Below are positions 6,398-9,824 of a stretch of 9,824 bases of DNA, one piece after another (the first letter of the stretch is position 1; each line of letters opens with the position of its first letter). Where the stretch lies: assembly GCA_003153655.1 (NCBI GenBank), contig PMAK01000039.1, positions 16,445-26,268 on the forward strand, read 5' to 3'. A program made the translations under genes and the position numbers. Under the pieces are notes generated by a model. The model searched no databases. It saw nothing but the letters and a program-made list of their open reading frames with translations, and had not been told where the DNA came from. The DNA comes from Phycisphaerales bacterium (lineage in GTDB: Bacteria > Planctomycetota > Phycisphaerae > Tepidisphaerales > Tepidisphaeraceae).

Positions 6398-6994
6398 ATG
6401 CAATCCAAGCGAAAAATTGTTGTTCTGACCAGCCTTGTCGCTCTCTTGTCATTGGCCAGCGCATTGCTGCTGGCGCTGGCTCCCCCGCCGCTGGTGGCCG
6501 AGGGATATAACAGCCTTTCCGCCTCCGATCACGGACCGTTCCTGGACGAAATCTTTAAGACCGCGGTTGCGGCCAAACCTGAGCAGTGGAAATTCATCTA
6601 TCTGCATCAATCCGCGACAACCTCGGGCAACGCCAGCACGCTCGCCCGGCCCGAGTCAGGCGTATGCGACCATTTCATCATTGGCAACGGCAACGGATGC
6701 CAGGACGGCGAGCTTGAGGTCAGCCCCCGGTGGAACAATCAGCAGGCTGCCGCCGCCCCGCTGGGAGTTGACCATATCGAGCCCTCCTGCATCAGCGTTT
6801 GCATTGTCGGAGATTTCGATCATTCGATGCCAACTCCAGTGCAGCTGCGCCGATTGACCGAACTGGTCAGCACCCTGCAAACTCAGTTTCGCATCGGGGC
6901 TGATAAGGTCATTCTGCTGAGTGATACCGCCTCCCCTTCGAGCGTTGGCCGCTATTTTCCGATCACCGCCTTTCGCGATCAGATTCTGCCGTAA
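6398..6994 (+). CDS. Exported amidase_2/PGRP-like protein with apparent loss of zinc ligands
   Basis: A 198-residue protein with an N-terminal signal peptide or signal anchor (KRK at 4-6, hydrophobic core at about 7-30). The rest resembles N-acetylmuramoyl-L-alanine amidase type 2 / PGRP domains: WKFIYLHQSATTSGNAS at 64-80, DHFIIGNGNG at 91-100, ELEVSPRW at 105-112, CIVGDF at 135-140 and GRYFP at 184-188. The first zinc ligand (His70) is kept. The family pattern near the end, roughly GHRDV...TxCPGRxFP, is here LLSDTASPSSVGRYFP, so the second His and the Cys/Asp ligand appear to be replaced by Leu174 and Ser182. The GAHA-like stretch is also gone. It may therefore bind peptidoglycan without cutting it. 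No Shine-Dalgarno motif is evident at ATG 6398. The alignment is from memory of the family. Confidence 0.7.
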   Translation: MQSKRKIVVLTSLVALLSLASALLLALAPPPLVAEGYNSLSASDHGPFLDEIFKTAVAAKPEQWKFIYLHQSATTSGNASTLARPESGVCDHFIIGNGNGCQDGELEVSPRWNNQQAAAAPLGVDHIEPSCISVCIVGDFDHSMPTPVQLRRLTELVSTLQTQFRIGADKVILLSDTASPSSVGRYFPITAFRDQILP

Positions 6995-7010
6995 AGCCCC
7001 CCGTCCATGC

Positions 7011-7024
7011 ATTGGCCGGCCAAT
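7011..7024. repeat. Perfect 14-bp palindrome after the amidase-like gene
   Basis: ATTGGCCGGCCAAT is fully self-complementary and starts 17 bases after the stop codon. As RNA it can form a 5-bp stem with loop CCGG. As DNA it could be an operator for a dimeric regulator of the kinase gene about 200 bases downstream. Confidence 0.5.
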
Positions 7025-7034
7025 TATCCGCTTG

Positions 7035-7084
7035 CTATTTACATGTCCTTTACATAGCCTATTTCGTTAAGTAAATAGTTTTTT
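7035..7084 (+). terminator. AT-rich inverted repeat followed by T6: weak terminator candidate
   Basis: CTATTTAC (7035-7042) pairs with GTAAATAG (7071-7078). A tighter alternative uses CTATTT at 7059-7064 and AAATAG at 7073-7078 with an 8-base loop. Six T residues follow at 7079-7084. The position after the amidase-like gene fits a terminator, but the AT-rich stem is weak. Confidence 0.35.
7038..7055 (+). promoter_or_regulatory. Direct repeat TTTACAT with 11-bp period
   Basis: TTTACAT occurs at 7038-7044 and 7049-7055, that is TTTACA, five bases, TTTACA. One helical turn between half-sites is typical of binding sites for OmpR/PhoP-type response regulators. It lies about 160 bases before the kinase start. 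The repeat is seen; regulator binding is inferred. Confidence 0.3.
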
Positions 7085-7216
7085 CACGGGTAACGTTTCG
7101 CACCAAGGCGGCCGCTTTTATCTTTCCCTGTTATCCCCAACCTTGGGCTTTTTCCTCTTCCCACCGTCCATCCAGCGGGATCGGGAAATAACGTTCTCCG
7201 GGATGGTCTGTAGTTC

Positions 7217-8083
7217 ATGGCTCAAAAGCTCCTCCAATATGACGTGTTGGAGCGTCTGGGAGAAGGTGCGCGTAGTACAATCTACGCTGTCAGCGATCCC
7301 CAAACGCGCCAAGTCTACGCTCTCAAGCACGTATTGCGCAACGAGAAGAAGGACGACCGTTTCATCGAGCAGATGGAGACGGAGTTCGAGATCTCCCGCC
7401 AGTTCAATCACCCGAACCTCCGCAAATCGTTTGAGTTAAAGATCACGCGTAACTTCCTGATGCAGCCGAAGGAAGCGTTCTTGATCATGGAACTGGTGGA
7501 TGGCCGGCCGCTTGATGTGCGGCCTCCCCGGGAGATGGTTGAGATCGTCGATACCTTCATCCAGACGGCCCAGGGTCTGCGGGCCATGCACGCACTCGGA
7601 TATGCCCATTGCGATCTCAAACCCAACAACATTCTTCGCAACGATCACGGCATGGTGAAAGTGATCGACTTTGGCCAGGGGTGCAAAATCGGGACGGTCA
7701 AAGAGCGAATCCAGGGGACGCCGGATTACATCGCTCCGGAACAGGTCGCCCGGCGGCCGATCAGCGTTCAGACGGATGTCTTCAATCTCGGGGCGACCAT
7801 CTACTGGACCCTGACCGGGTCGAACATTCCAACGCTGTATACGGTGAATAAAAAGGGAGATAACAGCTTTCTGCTGGATCAGACGATTCAGACGCCGGCG
7901 GATTTGAACCCGACGGTTCCACCGGGGTTGTCCAACCTGGTCATGGAATGCGTCTCCACACGCCCGGCCAAGCGCCCGGCGGATATGGATCAGGTTACGC
8001 TGCGACTGGAATTGATCAGGCACATCCTGACGAGCAAGCCCACCGGAAGCTCCGACGATTCGAGCGTCGGCCAGACTGCCTGA
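7217..8083 (+). CDS. Stand-alone serine/threonine protein kinase (Hanks type, HCD catalytic loop)
   Basis: A 288-residue cytosolic protein made of little more than a kinase domain. Motifs in order: glycine-rich loop LGEGARSTIY at 14-23, ATP-binding Lys37 in YALKHV, helix-C Glu56, catalytic loop HCDLKPNN at 131-138 (Asp133, Lys135, Asn138), DFG at 151-153, GTPDYIAPE at 167-176, and the subdomain XI arginine in RPAKRPAD near 249-256. All residues needed for catalysis are present. The usual HRD arginine is Cys132, so this is a non-RD kinase that may not depend on activation-loop phosphorylation. There is no membrane helix or C-terminal sensor domain, only a Ser-rich tail of about 15 residues. 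ATG 7217 has an in-frame TAG two codons upstream, which fixes the start; no Shine-Dalgarno motif is evident. Substrates are unknown. Confidence 0.93.
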   Translation: MAQKLLQYDVLERLGEGARSTIYAVSDPQTRQVYALKHVLRNEKKDDRFIEQMETEFEISRQFNHPNLRKSFELKITRNFLMQPKEAFLIMELVDGRPLDVRPPREMVEIVDTFIQTAQGLRAMHALGYAHCDLKPNNILRNDHGMVKVIDFGQGCKIGTVKERIQGTPDYIAPEQVARRPISVQTDVFNLGATIYWTLTGSNIPTLYTVNKKGDNSFLLDQTIQTPADLNPTVPPGLSNLVMECVSTRPAKRPADMDQVTLRLELIRHILTSKPTGSSDDSSVGQTA

Positions 8084-8121
8084 TATCCGCTTTAATAGAT
8101 AGATTCACGCACGCCAGTTCA

Positions 8122-8127
8122 TATACT
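8122..8127 (+). promoter_or_regulatory. Possible -10 element for argG
   Basis: TATACT matches the -10 consensus at five of six positions, 23 bases before the argG ATG, inside the 67-base gap after the kinase gene. No good -35 hexamer stands 16-18 bases upstream, so the call is weak. A ribosome binding site GGAG at 8140-8143 follows, 7 bases from the ATG. Confidence 0.25.
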
Positions 8128-8150
8128 GTCCGCCTTTCCGGAGTAAACAT

Positions 8151-9374
8151 ATGTCAACCAAACCTTCCGATTCCCCGAAGAAAATCGTCCTCGCCTACAG
8201 TGGCGGCCTGGATACCAGCGTCATTCTTCCCTGGCTGAAGGACCGCTATCCCGGCGTAAAGCTCGTCGCCTTTGCCGCCGAGCTAGGCCAGGGTGATGAA
8301 CTCAAAGGGATCGAAGACAAGGCCCGAAAAAGCGGCGCGGATGAAGTCATCATCAAAGATCTTCGCAAGGAATTTGCGGAGGAATTCTGCTTTCCGATGT
8401 TGCGCGCGCACGCGATATACGAAAACGATTATCTCCTCGGCACCAGCATCGCCCGGCCGATTATCGCCAAGCACCAGGTCGAAGTCGCTCGCCAGACAAA
8501 TGCCGACGCCGTCGGACATGGAGCGACTTCCAAGGGGAACGACCAGGTCCGCTTTGAGCTGACGTATATGTCGCTCGCGCCGGATCTGAAGATCATCGCG
8601 CCGTGGAAGGATACGACCTTTGAATTGCGCGACCGCGAAAGCGCCATCGACTACGCCAAGAAGAAAGGCGTGCCTGTCGATCAGAGCAAAACGAAAATTT
8701 ACAGCCGCGACCGGAACCTCTGGCACATCAGCCACGAAGGCGCGGACCTTGAATCCCCGGCCAACGAACCCAAAGACGACCTCTGGCTGATCTCCGTCCC
8801 CGTCTCCAAAGCGCCGAACGAGCCGCAGTATGTGACGATTGATTTTGAGCGTGGGAATCCGATCGCCGTCAACGGCAAGAAAATGCCCGGGCACGAATTG
8901 ATCGCGACGCTGAACGACCTCGGCGGCAAACACGCGGTCGGTCAAATACAGCTAGCTGAAAACCGCTTAGTCGGCATGAAATCCCGCGGCGCTTACGAAA
9001 CGCCTGGCGGTACGATTCTGTACGAAGCCCACAAATCGCTGGAACAAATTTGCATCGAGCGCGACACGTTCCATTACAAGCAGCAGGTATCACTGCGGTA
9101 TGCGGAACTGGTCTATTACGGCCAATGGTTTCATCCGCTACGCGAGGCTTTGCAGTCGTTCATCGATCACACGCAGGCCTCAGTGACAGGACAGGTAAAG
9201 GTGAAGCTATTCAAAGGCCACGCGACGGCGGCCGGCGTAACAAGCCCGCACAGCCTCTACGATCCGCAACTCGCCAGCTTTAGCATGGAAGGGTATGACG
9301 TGACAGCCGCGCGCGGCTTCATTGATTTGTTTGGCTTGCCGATGAAAGTCGCCCAGCAGGCGAAGCGGTGGTGA
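8151..9374 (+). CDS. argG: Argininosuccinate synthase
   Basis: A full-length 407-residue enzyme that joins citrulline and aspartate with ATP to make argininosuccinate, the penultimate step of arginine synthesis, in the cytoplasm. The PP-loop ATP-binding motif SGGLDTS is at 17-23. Further family signatures are present: the substrate-binding GHGATSKGNDQVRFE stretch at about 123-137, the IIAPWKD segment at 149-155, SRDRNLWHISHEG at about 185-197 and RGAYETPGGTIL near 281-292. Length matches the bacterial family of about 400 residues. ATG 8151 has GGAG at 7 bases spacing. It begins 67 bases after the kinase stop and lies alone, without other arginine genes. A stem-loop follows 11 bases after the stop. 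Confidence 0.98.
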   Translation: MSTKPSDSPKKIVLAYSGGLDTSVILPWLKDRYPGVKLVAFAAELGQGDELKGIEDKARKSGADEVIIKDLRKEFAEEFCFPMLRAHAIYENDYLLGTSIARPIIAKHQVEVARQTNADAVGHGATSKGNDQVRFELTYMSLAPDLKIIAPWKDTTFELRDRESAIDYAKKKGVPVDQSKTKIYSRDRNLWHISHEGADLESPANEPKDDLWLISVPVSKAPNEPQYVTIDFERGNPIAVNGKKMPGHELIATLNDLGGKHAVGQIQLAENRLVGMKSRGAYETPGGTILYEAHKSLEQICIERDTFHYKQQVSLRYAELVYYGQWFHPLREALQSFIDHTQASVTGQVKVKLFKGHATAAGVTSPHSLYDPQLASFSMEGYDVTAARGFIDLFGLPMKVAQQAKRW

Positions 9375-9384
9375 TCGTGCCATC

Positions 9385-9412
9385 GCGTATTTCGCCGAAC
9401 AAGAAAATACGC
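9385..9412 (+). other. Stem-loop after argG
   Basis: GCGTATTT and AAATACGC form a perfect 8-bp stem around a 12-base loop, 11 bases after the argG stop and 32 bases before the rarA start. No U-tract follows on either strand. It may be an mRNA 3' stem or a processing site. Confidence 0.4.
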
Positions 9413-9444
9413 CATCGACCGCGTCAATCGGCTATTATTTGGAG

Positions 9445-9824
9445 ATGGATCTCTTCGCTGATTCCCGCAAAAAGAATCTCGCTCGCGTCGCCCCGCTTCC
9501 CGTTCGCATGCGACCGCGATCACTCGATGAATTCGCCGGCCAACAGCATTTCCTTGGGGCCGGAAAACTCCTCCGGCGAATGCTTGAGGCCGACCGACTC
9601 ACCAGCGTGATCTTCTACGGCCCGCCGGGAACCGGAAAAACCACGCTCGCTCAGCTCATCGCCATCTATACCAAGAGCGAGTTCGTCGAGGTCAACGCGG
9701 CATCCGTCGGTGTGAAGGAAGTCCGCTCCATCCTCGACGCAGCCAAGGAACGCCTGTCCTCGGGGGGAAACCGCACCGTTCTATTTCTCGATGAAATCCA
9801 CCGCTTCAATCGCGCCCAGCAGGA
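9445..9824 (+). CDS. rarA: Replication-associated recombination protein A (RarA/MgsA AAA+ ATPase); partial, 3' end beyond window
   Basis: The first 126 codons of a AAA+ ATPase of the RarA/MgsA/WRNIP1 family, a clamp-loader relative that acts at stalled replication forks. The opening MDLF and the RMRPRSLDEFAGQQHFLG stretch at 21-38 are typical of the family. Walker A is GPPGTGKTT at 59-67 and Walker B is VLFLDEIHRF at 112-121. The remaining ATPase motifs, the tetramerisation region and the C-terminal domain lie beyond the right edge. ATG 9445 is chosen because of the MDLF start; the only upstream in-frame alternative is TTG 9439. GGAG abuts the ATG too closely to be a normal ribosome binding site. 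It lies 70 bases after argG on the same strand. Confidence 0.93.
   Translation, partial: MDLFADSRKKNLARVAPLPVRMRPRSLDEFAGQQHFLGAGKLLRRMLEADRLTSVIFYGPPGTGKTTLAQLIAIYTKSEFVEVNAASVGVKEVRSILDAAKERLSSGGNRTVLFLDEIHRFNRAQQ

Noticed and set aside
7122..7139. Homing-endonuclease-like sequence: the minus strand holds GGGATAACAGGG, the 12-base core of the I-SceI site
   Set aside because: The flanks do not fully match, no intron or homing gene is near, and I-SceI acts on a yeast mitochondrial site; taken as chance.
7131..7139. TTATCCCCA, one mismatch from a DnaA box
   Set aside because: A single imperfect box without clustering, AT-rich unwinding region or dnaA/dnaN neighbours does not support an origin.
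7103..7146. CCAAGG...CCTTGG inverted repeat followed by CTTTTTCC
   Set aside because: The 6-bp arms are separated by 32 bases and no compact stem forms, so it is not called a terminator.
8283..8945. Minus-strand reading frame of 220 codons inside argG
   Set aside because: It is an antisense shadow of a strongly conserved enzyme gene and has no recognisable motif.

Overview
The window looks like chromosomal DNA of a planctomycete, possibly a Phycisphaerae-like lineage. This rests on gene content recalled from that phylum: a cluster of two HlyD-type adaptors plus a PqqD-domain protein, a lipoprotein SppA, a zinc-ribbon/TM/vWA protein and a stand-alone Ser/Thr kinase. The DNA is moderately GC-rich and often uses GTG or TTG starts. 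No transposon, phage gene, tRNA, rRNA or CRISPR array is visible.

Left part, minus strand (1-4164), in transcription order: a small HExxH metallopeptidase-fold protein (3784-4164); a secreted periplasmic adaptor of the HlyD/RND type (2666-3520); a large inner-membrane adaptor with a cytoplasmic GAF region (620-2533); and the N-terminal third of a PqqD-like membrane protein running off the left edge (1-578), very probably a site-2-protease (M50) family member. A strong GC-rich hairpin with a U-rich tail lies in the 41-base gap before the last gene. Together the three envelope genes look like an export or peptide-processing machine whose cargo is not visible.

Middle, plus strand (4235-6994): a lipoprotein signal-peptide peptidase SppA starts divergently from the metallopeptidase, 70 bases away, from a TTG with a strong ribosome binding site. 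A zinc-ribbon/TM/vWA protein follows 7 bases after its stop. Next comes an amidase_2/PGRP-like exported protein whose zinc site appears to be lost.

Right part, plus strand (7217-9824): a compact cytosolic Ser/Thr kinase with an HCD catalytic loop, then argininosuccinate synthase (argG), then the 5' end of the replication-associated AAA+ ATPase gene rarA. The spacer before the kinase holds a perfect 14-bp palindrome, a direct repeat with 11-bp period and an AT-rich hairpin with a T6 tail. Several other stop codons are followed closely by stem-loops without U-tracts.

The most unusual points are the GAF-containing adaptor with its PqqD partner, the internal terminator-like hairpin, and two adjacent envelope proteins with degraded metal sites.
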